From UBA9676 sp963741615 (GTDB lineage Bacteria; Actinomycetota; Actinomycetes; Streptosporangiales; Streptosporangiaceae): a stretch of 64,000 nucleotides of DNA. Shown one piece after another: positions 54,734 through 62,511 of this stretch; the stretch's first letter is position 1, and each line of letters starts with the position of its first letter. The translations under genes were made by a program, and so were the position numbers. The DNA lies in NCBI GenBank assembly GCA_963741615.1, contig CAVUIU010000019.1, positions 124,001 through 188,000 of the forward strand, in the 5' to 3' direction. A model generated the notes under the pieces. The model had not been told where the DNA came from, did no database searches, and saw nothing but the letters and a program-made list of their open reading frames with translations.

Positions 54734-56119
54734 TCATTTGAGGAAATCGGGCACGTCCAACTCGTCGTCCTCTTCGAACACGACGCTGCGGCGGCGGGTG
54801 GTGGCCGCGTCGAACACCCGGGCCGCCGAGGTGGCGTCCGGGCGCTGCCGCGGCGGTTCCTGGGCCGCCCGCGGCGAGGGAACGCCGTCGGGGTCCCCGG
54901 CCCGGCCGATCGCGGCCGACCGGACGCCGCCGCGCTCAGCTGCGGTGCCCGCCATCTCCCCGTCCGCGCTCGCGGTGGCCTCGGCGCCGGTGACCGGGGC
55001 CGCGCCCGGCGGCGGGCCAGCTACCACGCCAGCGCCCGGCGCGGGCCCATCGCTGGCCGGGATCTCGGTCTCGGCCGCAAAGGGGCTGGGGTGGAACGTC
55101 ACGCCGTTGTCACCGTTACCCGAGGCCGCGACCTGGCTGGTGCTCATCCTGGCCAGCCGGGCGTGCCGGTTGGTCGCGTCGTCGAAACCCGCCGCGATGA
55201 CCGTGACCCGCACCTCGTCGCCGAGTGCGTCATCGATCACGGCACCGAAGATGATGTTGGCCTCGGGCGCCGCCGAGTTGGAGACGAGCTGGGCGGCCTC
55301 GTTGATCTCGAACAGGCCGAGGTCGCTGCCACCCTGGATGGACAGCAGCACCCCGTGGGCCCCGTCGATGCTCGCCTCGAGCAGAGGGCTGGAGATGGCC
55401 ATCTCCGCGGCGGCCACCGACCTGTCGTCACCGCGGGCCGAGCCAATCCCCATCAGGGCGGAACCCGCGCCCGACATGACCGATTTCACGTCCGCGAAGT
55501 CCAGGTTGATCAGGCCGGGCGTGGTGATCAGGTCGGTGATTCCCTGCACACCGGAGAGCAGCACCTGGTCGGCCGCCTTGAAGGCGTCAAGCACACTGAC
55601 GTGGCGATCGGAGATGGAAAGCAGCCGGTCATTCGGGATCACGATCAGGGTGTCCACCTCGCCGCGCAGCCGCTCGATGCCCAGTTCGGCCTGGGCCGCC
55701 CGGCGCTTGCCCTCGAAGCCGAACGGGCGGGTTACCACGCCGATGGTGAGCGCGCCGAGCGATCTGGCCACGTTCGCGACGACCGGTGCTCCGCCCGTGC
55801 CCGTCCCGCCACCCTCGCCCGCGGTGACGAAGACCATGTCGGCGCCCTTGATGACCTCCTCGATCTCCTCGCGGTGGTCTTCCGCCGCGCGGTTGCCGAC
55901 CTCGGGGTTGGCACCCGCGCCCAGCCCGCGGGTGAGCTCACGCCCCACATCGAGCTTGACATCCGCGTCGCTCATGAGCAGCGCCTGCGCGTCCGTGTTG
56001 ATCGCGATGAACTCAACACCCTTGAGCCCCTCTTCGATCATCCGGTTCACAGCATTGACGCCGCCCCCTCCGATACCGACGACCTTGATGACCGCCAAAT
56101 AGTTCTGCGGTGCTGCCAC
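54734..56119 (-). CDS. ftsZ: Cell division GTPase FtsZ
   Basis: Tubulin-like GTPase that builds the Z-ring. From the GTG at 56119 the protein has 461 residues and begins VAAPQNYLAVIKVVGIGGGGVNAVNRMI, the standard actinobacterial start. The tubulin signature GGGTGTGGAP lies near residue 105 and the T7-loop ANLDFADVKSVM-like NLDFADVKSVM near 210. The C-terminal linker (about 320-440) is disordered; the last peptide DELDVPDFLK binds SepF. The frame is open for 28 further codons with no conserved sequence. The ribosome site is AAAGGG 8 nt before the GTG. Confidence 0.97.
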   Translation of the reverse strand: MAAPQNYLAVIKVVGIGGGGVNAVNRMIEEGLKGVEFIAINTDAQALLMSDADVKLDVGRELTRGLGAGANPEVGNRAAEDHREEIEEVIKGADMVFVTAGEGGGTGTGGAPVVANVARSLGALTIGVVTRPFGFEGKRRAAQAELGIERLRGEVDTLIVIPNDRLLSISDRHVSVLDAFKAADQVLLSGVQGITDLITTPGLINLDFADVKSVMSGAGSALMGIGSARGDDRSVAAAEMAISSPLLEASIDGAHGVLLSIQGGSDLGLFEINEAAQLVSNSAAPEANIIFGAVIDDALGDEVRVTVIAAGFDDATNRHARLARMSTSQVAASGNGDNGVTFHPSPFAAETEIPASDGPAPGAGVVAGPPPGAAPVTGAEATASADGEMAGTAAERGGVRSAAIGRAGDPDGVPSPRAAQEPPRQRPDATSAARVFDAATTRRRSVVFEEDDELDVPDFLK

Positions 56120-56286
56120 GAGGAGGGCCCTTTCCGCTCGTTTGCCTCTATCGTGTTCCTGCCCGCCGCTTATACGGCCGGTGAATCCGCCAAAATCTGG
56201 CATTCGACCGTGTCAGCAGCCTGCCGATATGCGCCCCCATAGCGTCGGCCGGGCATTTCCCGCGATTTCTTGTGAGTAAAACCCTC

Positions 56287-56309
56287 ACTCTCAACTTGAG
56301 ACTTAGAGT
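56287..56309. promoter_or_regulatory. Palindromic operator-like site in the ftsZ leader
   Basis: A 23-bp imperfect palindrome with ACTCT/AGAGT ends and an inner CTCAA/TTGAG pair, AT-rich against its surroundings. It lies about 20-40 nt after the start of transcription predicted from the promoter at 56335-56363. Its arrangement recalls MerR-type operators; no regulator is identified. Confidence 0.5.
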
Positions 56310-56334
56310 TATGCTATGCTGACGATTGATACGG

Positions 56335-56363
56335 ACAGTAGGGTCGCCCGGGACCAGGGTCAA
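56335..56363 (-). promoter_or_regulatory. Putative vegetative promoter of ftsZ
   Basis: TTGACC (56358-56363) and TACTGT (56335-56340) on the minus strand are 17 nt apart. Transcription would start near 56328, leaving a leader of about 210 nt before the ftsZ GTG. The whole ftsQ-ftsZ gap (56120-56592, 473 nt) has no gene and is AT-richer than its neighbours near 56260-56340. The hexamers are the same type as those before rpsA. Confidence 0.65.
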
Positions 56364-56592
56364 CTCGCCACGCGCGAACCGTCCCGGCGAGTCGCTGCCC
56401 GGCTATTTATTGTGCCGTGCCGTGCCACCGCACCTCCGCTCCGTGACCGGGCCCATGCCCCACATCAGGAATCACGCTCAGATCATGGGATCGGTGTCGT
56501 TCTGGCACCAAGAGTCACGGGCCGCGGCGGCCCTGGCCCCCGGCCGGGCACCAACGCGGCCGCAGGCGACCGGGGTCCGCATCTTCGCCTCG

Positions 56593-57375
56593 TCAGCCGC
56601 GGGTCACAGCCGTGCCGGGGCCGCTGACATCGTAGATACGCGCATGCGCGCGCATCAGGATGGTCAGTTCCCGGGCCTTCTGCGCCGCCCGCGCCGTGTC
56701 ACCCCAGACGATCACCGCCGCGTTGGCGAGGCGCACCGACACGTCCGACGCGGTGGCCGCCGTCACCACCCGGACCTGGCGGGCTACCTGCGGCGGCAGC
56801 TCGCGCAGCACCTGCGCGGCGGCCCGGACCGCCGGGCTCCCCGGCAGCGAGCCGGCCTGCGCCCCTTGCCCGCCCGTCGCATTCGGCCCTGCCGCCCCGC
56901 CCGGGCCGCTGCCGCCAACGGTGAACAGCGGGAATCCCGGCGGGCGGCGGGCCGAGTCCCGCACGTCCACCCCGAAGGCGTCGACCAGCGCGTAACCACC
57001 GGGGACGGCGACCGCGAAGACCGGGACGCGGACCTGGACCGAGATCACCACCGTGTCCGGCCAGTCCCTGCTGACCTGCGCGGACTGGACCTGCCGGATC
57101 TGCCCGACCCGGTGCGCCACCGTGGAGGTGCTGACCCGGATCAGCGGCAGGCCGGGCTGGATCCGCGCAGCGGCTAGCACCTCCGCCCGCGAGACCAGCG
57201 GGCCCGTGCCGGTGACCTGGACCGAGCGGACGACCAGGAACCGCGATCCGAGCAGTGCCCAGGCGACGCCGGCGACGATCGCCATGGCCGCCAGGCCGAA
57301 GAAGACGGCCTTCCAGCGCACCCGGGACGGGCCATCCGGGGGCTGCCGGCGGGTGCGGAGCTGGGTGGCGCTCAT
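56593..57375 (-). CDS. ftsQ: Cell division protein FtsQ
   Basis: Bitopic divisome protein that connects FtsB/FtsL to the septal synthase. The 260-residue protein has a cytosolic N-terminus (1-22), one span (about 24-45, VFFGLAAMAIVAGVAWALLG), the POTRA domain (about 50-118, RSVQVTGTGPLVSRAEVLAAA) and the beta domain with YALVDAFGVDV. A Gly/Pro-rich loop (about 150-180) is an insert. Its ATG overlaps the murC stop (ATGA). Confidence 0.93.
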   Translation of the reverse strand: MSATQLRTRRQPPDGPSRVRWKAVFFGLAAMAIVAGVAWALLGSRFLVVRSVQVTGTGPLVSRAEVLAAARIQPGLPLIRVSTSTVAHRVGQIRQVQSAQVSRDWPDTVVISVQVRVPVFAVAVPGGYALVDAFGVDVRDSARRPPGFPLFTVGGSGPGGAAGPNATGGQGAQAGSLPGSPAVRAAAQVLRELPPQVARQVRVVTAATASDVSVRLANAAVIVWGDTARAAQKARELTILMRAHARIYDVSGPGTAVTRG

Positions 57376-58838
57376 CCCGGCGTCCCTGCCCGGGCCCGCA
57401 GCGAGGCCACGATCAGCGGGCCGAGCACCGTCACATCGCCGGCGCCCATGGTCAGGACGAGGTCACCCGGCCGGGCGATGTCCGCCACCACCCCGGGCAC
57501 GGCCGCCCGGTCGGGCAGGAACACCGCCCGGCCCCCCGGTACCGCGCGGGCCACCAGCTCCCCGGTCACACCGGGCTCGGGGTCTTCGCGGGCCGCGTAG
57601 ACGTCGAGCACGAACACCTCGTCGGCCAGGCCGAGGGCGGCGCCGAACTGGCCGGCGAAGATCCGGGTGCGGCTGAACAGGTGTGGCTGGAAGATCGCGA
57701 TGACCCGCCCGCCCGGCCCGATGTCGCGCGCCGCCCGCAGGTCGGCGGCGAGCTCGGTGGGATGGTGCGCGTAACTGTCAAGCACGGTGACCCCGCCCGC
57801 CTCGCCCTTGGGCTCCATCCGCCGCCGCGCGCCCCGGTAGGTGGCCAGCCCGCTGGCGACCTGCCCGGCCGGTGCCGACGGCAGGCCGAGTTCGAGTACG
57901 GCGGCATAGGCGGCCGCCGCGTTGAGCGCATTGTGACGGCCAGGGACGCCGACCCGCAGCCGCGCCGGTGCCGCCCCGGCCGGCCCACCCGGCCCACCCG
58001 GCCCGGCCGCGGGCGCACCGTGGACCTCCAGGCTCACGCTCATGCCGTGCGGAACCACCGAGGTGACCCGGTAGTCGGCGTCGCCCGCCTCGCCGTAGGT
58101 GCGGACCCGGATCGGGAGCGGCGCGGCGGCCGCCGCCAGCGAGCGCGCACCGGGGTCATCCGCGCAGGCGAGCAGCAGCCCGCCGGGCATGATCCGGCGG
58201 GCGAAGGCGGCGAAGGCGCCCTCGATCTCCGCCAGCCCGGCGTAGTTGTCCAGGTGATCGGCTTCCACACAGGTGACCACCGCCAGCTCCGGGGAGAGCA
58301 TGAGGAAGGATCCGTCGCTCTCGTCCGCCTCGGCGACGAATACCTCCCCGCTCCCGTCCTCGGCGCCGAGCCCCGTCTCGGTGAGGATGCCGCCGATGAC
58401 GTAGCCGGGGTCAGCGCCGCACCGGCGGAGCGCGGTGGTGATCATGGAGGTGGTGGTGGTCTTGCCGTGTGTGCCGGCCACCGCCACCCCGCGCCGGCCC
58501 AGCATCACCGAGGCGAGCGCTGCCGCCCGGTGCAGCACCCGCAGCCCCCGCGCGCGTGCCGCCGCGAGCTCGGGGTTGTCGGGGCGGATCGCTGACGACA
58601 CCACCACCGTGTCTGCGTCCGCCACGTTCGGCGCCGCGTGCCCGACGTGCACATGGGCGCCCAGCGCCGCCAGCGAGGCCAGCTGGTCACCGGCGGCCGA
58701 GTCGCTGCCCGACACCGTCACCCCGCGGGCGATCATGATGCGGGCGATCCCCGACATCCCCGCGCCGCCGATGCCCGTGAAGTGGACCCGGCCCAGGTCG
58801 GCCAGCGGGACCGGGGCGACCGGCGTGACCAGTCCCAC
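57372..58838 (-). CDS. murC: UDP-N-acetylmuramate--L-alanine ligase
   Basis: Adds the first amino acid of the wall peptide. The 488-residue protein begins with the UDP-binding Rossmann domain (HFTGIGGAGMSGIARIM), then the ATP-binding domain with GTHGKTTTTSMI near residue 118, EADESDGSF, and the C-terminal domain with DSYAHHPTEL and FQPHLFSRT. The YAHHP loop is specific to MurC. It starts with GTG, ends overlapping ftsQ, and has no MurB gene beside it, which is normal for actinobacteria. Confidence 0.96.
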   Translation of the reverse strand: MGLVTPVAPVPLADLGRVHFTGIGGAGMSGIARIMIARGVTVSGSDSAAGDQLASLAALGAHVHVGHAAPNVADADTVVVSSAIRPDNPELAAARARGLRVLHRAAALASVMLGRRGVAVAGTHGKTTTTSMITTALRRCGADPGYVIGGILTETGLGAEDGSGEVFVAEADESDGSFLMLSPELAVVTCVEADHLDNYAGLAEIEGAFAAFARRIMPGGLLLACADDPGARSLAAAAAPLPIRVRTYGEAGDADYRVTSVVPHGMSVSLEVHGAPAAGPGGPGGPAGAAPARLRVGVPGRHNALNAAAAYAAVLELGLPSAPAGQVASGLATYRGARRRMEPKGEAGGVTVLDSYAHHPTELAADLRAARDIGPGGRVIAIFQPHLFSRTRIFAGQFGAALGLADEVFVLDVYAAREDPEPGVTGELVARAVPGGRAVFLPDRAAVPGVVADIARPGDLVLTMGAGDVTVLGPLIVASLRARAGTPG

Positions 58839-58898
58839 GTCAGATCACCCCCACGTCAAACCACCCCGCCCGGCCTACCCGGCCCACCGGGTGGCGCT

Positions 58899-59984
58899 TC
58901 ACCTGCGCTCCCGCATCGCGTCCAGCACCTCCGCGGCCAGCCACGCGTCACTCTCCCTGGCACCCATGTCAGCCGCGGACCGCGACATCGCCGCCACCAG
59001 ATCGGGGTCGAGCAGGATCGGCACCAGGTGGTCACGGATCCACTCCGGGGTCAGTGCCGCGTCGCTGACGATGAGCCCGCCGCCGGCCCGCTCGATGGGC
59101 AGCGCGTTCAGCCGCTGCTCGCCGTTGCCGTGCGGCAGCGGGACATACGCAGCGGGCAGGCCCACGGCGGTGAGCTCGGCACAGGTCATCGCCCCGCTCC
59201 GGCACAGCGCGAAATCCGCGGCGGCGTAGGCGAGGTCCATCCGGTCCACGTACGGCAACGTGATGTACGGCGGCCCGGCGGTGGGGATGTGCACCTGCAG
59301 GCCGCTGCGCGGGCCGAGGATGTGCAGCACCTGGATGCCGGAGCCGCGGATCCAGTCGGCCGCGTCCAGCACTGCCAGGTTCAGTGAGCGTGCGCCCTGT
59401 GATCCGCCGGTCACCAGCAGCACCGGCAGATCGGGCCGCAGCCCGAAGTGCGCGCGTGCCTTGTCCATCTCGGCCAGCCGGTCCAGGCCGGCGATCTCCT
59501 GCCGGAGCGGCATGCCGATGGCGCTGGCGTGCGGCAGCTTGGTGTCGGGACTGGCGGTGAACACGTGACGGGTGAACATGGCCCCCAGCCGGTTGGCGAT
59601 ACCCGGCCGGACGTTCGCCTCGTGCACGACGATCGGCACGTGGCGGTGCCGGGCCGCCAGGTAGGCGGACGAGGCCACGTACCCGCCGAACCCGGCAAGC
59701 ACCTGCGCCTGGGTCCGGTCAAGCACCTGCTCCGCGGCCCTGACCGCCGCGGCCAGCCGGCCGGGCACCGACAGCAGTTCCGGGGTCAGGGAGCGGGGCA
59801 GCGGGACCGCCGGGATGAGCGCGAGGTCGTACCCCCGCAGCGGGACCAGCCTGGTCTCCAGGCCACGTTCGGTGCCCAGGCAGGTGATGCGGATGGCCGG
59901 GTCGGCCCGCCGCAGGGCGTCGGCGAGGGCCAGGGCAGGCTCGATGTGGCCAGCGGTGCCACCTCCCGCGAGTACCACGCTCAT
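58899..59984 (-). CDS. murG: MurG, lipid II-forming GlcNAc transferase
   Basis: Adds GlcNAc to lipid I on the inner membrane face, giving lipid II. From the ATG at 59984, with GGAGG upstream, the protein is 361 residues. The glycine-rich loop GGGTAGHIEPALALADAL opens the N-domain; FGGYVASSAYLAA, HEANVRPGIANRL and GGSQGARSLN follow. The donor-binding CRSGAMTCAELTAVGLPA is near 290. The open frame extends 42 codons upstream into the end of ftsW with no meaningful sequence. Confidence 0.95.
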   Translation of the reverse strand: MSVVLAGGGTAGHIEPALALADALRRADPAIRITCLGTERGLETRLVPLRGYDLALIPAVPLPRSLTPELLSVPGRLAAAVRAAEQVLDRTQAQVLAGFGGYVASSAYLAARHRHVPIVVHEANVRPGIANRLGAMFTRHVFTASPDTKLPHASAIGMPLRQEIAGLDRLAEMDKARAHFGLRPDLPVLLVTGGSQGARSLNLAVLDAADWIRGSGIQVLHILGPRSGLQVHIPTAGPPYITLPYVDRMDLAYAAADFALCRSGAMTCAELTAVGLPAAYVPLPHGNGEQRLNALPIERAGGGLIVSDAALTPEWIRDHLVPILLDPDLVAAMSRSAADMGARESDAWLAAEVLDAMRERR

Positions 59985-60106
59985 CGCCAGGCCTCCTCGT
60001 CCGCGGACTGCGTGCGACCGGATCGCCAGCCGGTTCACGGCGGGCGCCGGGCCAGGTCCGGCCGGTGCGGTACCCGGCCCGGCCACACAGGCGCGGGCCA
60101 CTCGGC

Positions 60107-61404
60107 TCATTCGCGCCGACGGTCCAGGCCCAGCCAGCTTAGGACGCGCCGCGGCGCGCCGGGGCCGGCAGCGGCAAGCGCCTCGCCTGCCCCGGGCTCC
60201 CGTTTCGCGAACGACATCAGCATTCCCAGTGTCAGCATCGTCACCAGCAGCGAGGACAGTCCGGACGAGACCAGCGGGAGCGGGACGCCGGTGATGGGCA
60301 GCAGCCCCAGCACGGCGCCGATGTTGACGATGGCCTGGACCACGATCCAGGCGGTCGCGCCGGTCGCGGCGAGGCGGACGAAGGTGTCACCCGCCCGGCG
60401 GGCGATCCGCAGCCCGGCATACGCCAGCCCCCCGTAGAGCAGCGACACGCACAACGTCCCGACCAGGCCCAGTTCCTCCCCCAGGATGGCGAAGATGAAG
60501 TCGGTCGTGTCGTTCGGCACGTAACCCCACTTCTGCCTGCTGGCGCCGAGCCCCACCCCGAACCAGCCGCCGGACCCGACCGCCCATTTGCCCTGGATGC
60601 TCTGCATGTCCACGCCGCTCGGGCCGCCCTGGGGGTGCAGGAACAAGCTCAGCCGCTGGGACCGGTACCCGGCGACGACGATCAGGATCAGCAGTACCAG
60701 GCCGATCATGCCCAGGATGCCGGCGTACAGCCGGACCGGCGTCCCGATCACCCACAGCAGCGCCAGGAAGATCACCAGCATGAGGAAGGTGGTGCCCAGG
60801 TCGTCGCCGAGCATCACGAGCATGCACAGCAGGCCGGCCCGGGCAGCAGCGGGATGAGCAGATGCCGCCAGTCGTCAAGCTGCCCCAGCTTGCTCTTGCG
60901 GGCCAGCAGGTCAGCGCCCCAGAGCAGGAACGCCAGCTTGGCCAGCTCGGAGGGCTGGAAGGGGAACGGCCCGATCATCAGCTCGCGGGTGGCGCCGCCG
61001 GAGGTCTTGCCGATCACCGGGACCAGCAGCAGGCCGACGACGGCGACGAACATCAGCGGGTAGGCGGCGGCACGGAACACCGTGGGCGAGGTCCGGGCGG
61101 CCAGCCACATGCAGGGCAGGCCCAGCACCACCCCGACCAGCTGGTGCTGGAAGCCGGAGTAGGGCGAGGCGCCCTGGGCAAGCTGGGCGACCGAGGAGGT
61201 CGACAGCACCATCACCAGCCCGAGCGCGAGCAGCAGCGTGGTGATGCCCAGGATCAGGTAGTAGGACGTCAGCGGGCGGTCCAGCGCGGCGAGCAGGCCC
61301 GCGGGCTGGCCGCTGGTCTCCGCGGCGCCCGCGCTGGGCACCCGGCGCCTGGCCGCCCGCTCGACTTGCTGCATCCCTTTAGTGTCCGGGCTGGCCACCG
61401 CCAT
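60107..61404 (-). pseudogene. ftsW: FtsW, frameshifted: septal peptidoglycan glycosyltransferase
   Basis: Lipid II polymerase of the divisome. The gene is split. The N-terminal part (61404 to about 60840) has LTSYYLILGITTLLLALGLVMVLSTSS and GATRELMIGPFPFQPSELAK, then ends out of frame in PGPACCACS at a stop. The C-terminal part begins in the next frame at CMLVMLGDDLGTT and carries YVPNDTTDFIFAILGEELG and PLPLVSSGLSSLL. Joining them needs one base added near 60831-60845, in the GC run GGGCCGGCC; the rejoined protein would have about 430 residues, normal for FtsW. Both parts are conserved. Because FtsW is usually essential, a sequencing or assembly error is most likely; a real mutation or frameshifting is possible. 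The start ATG is at 61404. Confidence 0.85.
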
Positions 61405-61449
61405 CGGCGGGACATCCGGCGCGTGTCGCGCCAGCAGATCATGCCCGGG

Positions 61450-62511
61450 TCACTTGGGCATCCACTCCACGTAGAAGATGCCGAGACCGAGCGCGACGAA
61501 CAGCCCGCAGATCAGCCAGAACCTGATCACGATGGTGGTTTCCGCCCAGCCGAGCAGCTCGAAGTGGTGCTGCAGCGGCGCCATCCGGAACACCCGCCTG
61601 CCGGTCATCTTGAACGACCCCACCTGGATGATGACCGACATCGCGATCACCACGAACAGCCCGCCGAGGACGGCGAGCAGCAGCTGGGTCTTGGTGCACA
61701 CGGCCAGGCCGGCCAGCACCCCGCCGAGGGCGAGTGACCCGGTGTCGCCCATGAAGATGCGGGCGGGCGGCGCGTTCCACCACAGGAAGCCGAAGCACGC
61801 GCCGAGCACCGCGGCGGCGACCACCGCGAGGTCGAGCGGGTCGCGCACCTGGTAGCAGTGCGGGGCGAGGAAGGAGGTGCAGTCGTTGCGCAGCTGCCAG
61901 TTCCCGATCAGCACATAGGCCGCCAGCACCAGGCAGGCCGATCCGGTCGCCAGCCCGTCCAGGCCGTCGGTGAGGTTCACCGCGTTCGACGTCCCCGAGA
62001 TGAGGATGACGATCCACAGCATGAACGGGGCCAGCCCCAGCGTGGGGCCGAAGTCACGCAGGAATGACAGGTGCGCGTCCGCAGGCGTTATGTCGAATCC
62101 GTCGGCGAACCGTGGCAGCACCACCAGCGCCGCGAAGACCGCGCCCACCACCGCCTGGCCGGCCAGCTTGGCGCTGCTGCGCAGGCCCAGGCTGCGCTGC
62201 TTGTAGATCTTGATGAAGTCGTCGATGAAGCCGACCACGCCCAGGCCGGCCATCAGCATCATCACCAGCAGGCCGGAGATCGAGGGCACCTGCCCGGTGA
62301 CCACGTTGCCCGCGAAGTAACCGGCGAGCGAAGCGATGACGATGACGGTCCCGCCCATGGTGGGCGTGCCGCGCTTGGTCGCGTGCCCGGCCGGGCCCTC
62401 CTCCCTGATCGCCTGGCCGTAGCCGCGCCTGCTGAAGACCCGGATCGCCAGCGGGGTGCCGAAGAGCGCGAGGAGCAGTGAGACGCCGCCCGCGACGAGG
62501 ATGGTCTTCAC
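61450..62511 (-). CDS. mraY: MraY, phospho-MurNAc-pentapeptide transferase
   Basis: Links the MurNAc-pentapeptide to undecaprenyl phosphate, giving lipid I. From the GTG at 62511, which overlaps the murE stop (GTGA), the protein is 353 residues with about ten spans. Conserved loops are KRGTPTMGGT, VGFIDDFIKI (catalytic DD), NAVNLTDGLDGLA and FMGDTGSLALGG, then APLQHHFE. A start 7 codons upstream is disfavoured. It follows murE directly, with no murF between; 45 nt separate it from ftsW, with no murD between. Confidence 0.96.
   Translation of the reverse strand: MKTILVAGGVSLLLALFGTPLAIRVFSRRGYGQAIREEGPAGHATKRGTPTMGGTVIVIASLAGYFAGNVVTGQVPSISGLLVMMLMAGLGVVGFIDDFIKIYKQRSLGLRSSAKLAGQAVVGAVFAALVVLPRFADGFDITPADAHLSFLRDFGPTLGLAPFMLWIVILISGTSNAVNLTDGLDGLATGSACLVLAAYVLIGNWQLRNDCTSFLAPHCYQVRDPLDLAVVAAAVLGACFGFLWWNAPPARIFMGDTGSLALGGVLAGLAVCTKTQLLLAVLGGLFVVIAMSVIIQVGSFKMTGRRVFRMAPLQHHFELLGWAETTIVIRFWLICGLFVALGLGIFYVEWMPK

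Noticed and set aside
60814..60860. Programmed frameshifting site in ftsW
   Set aside because: I see no slippery heptamer or following pseudoknot, and recoding in ftsW is not known; an error or mutation is simpler.
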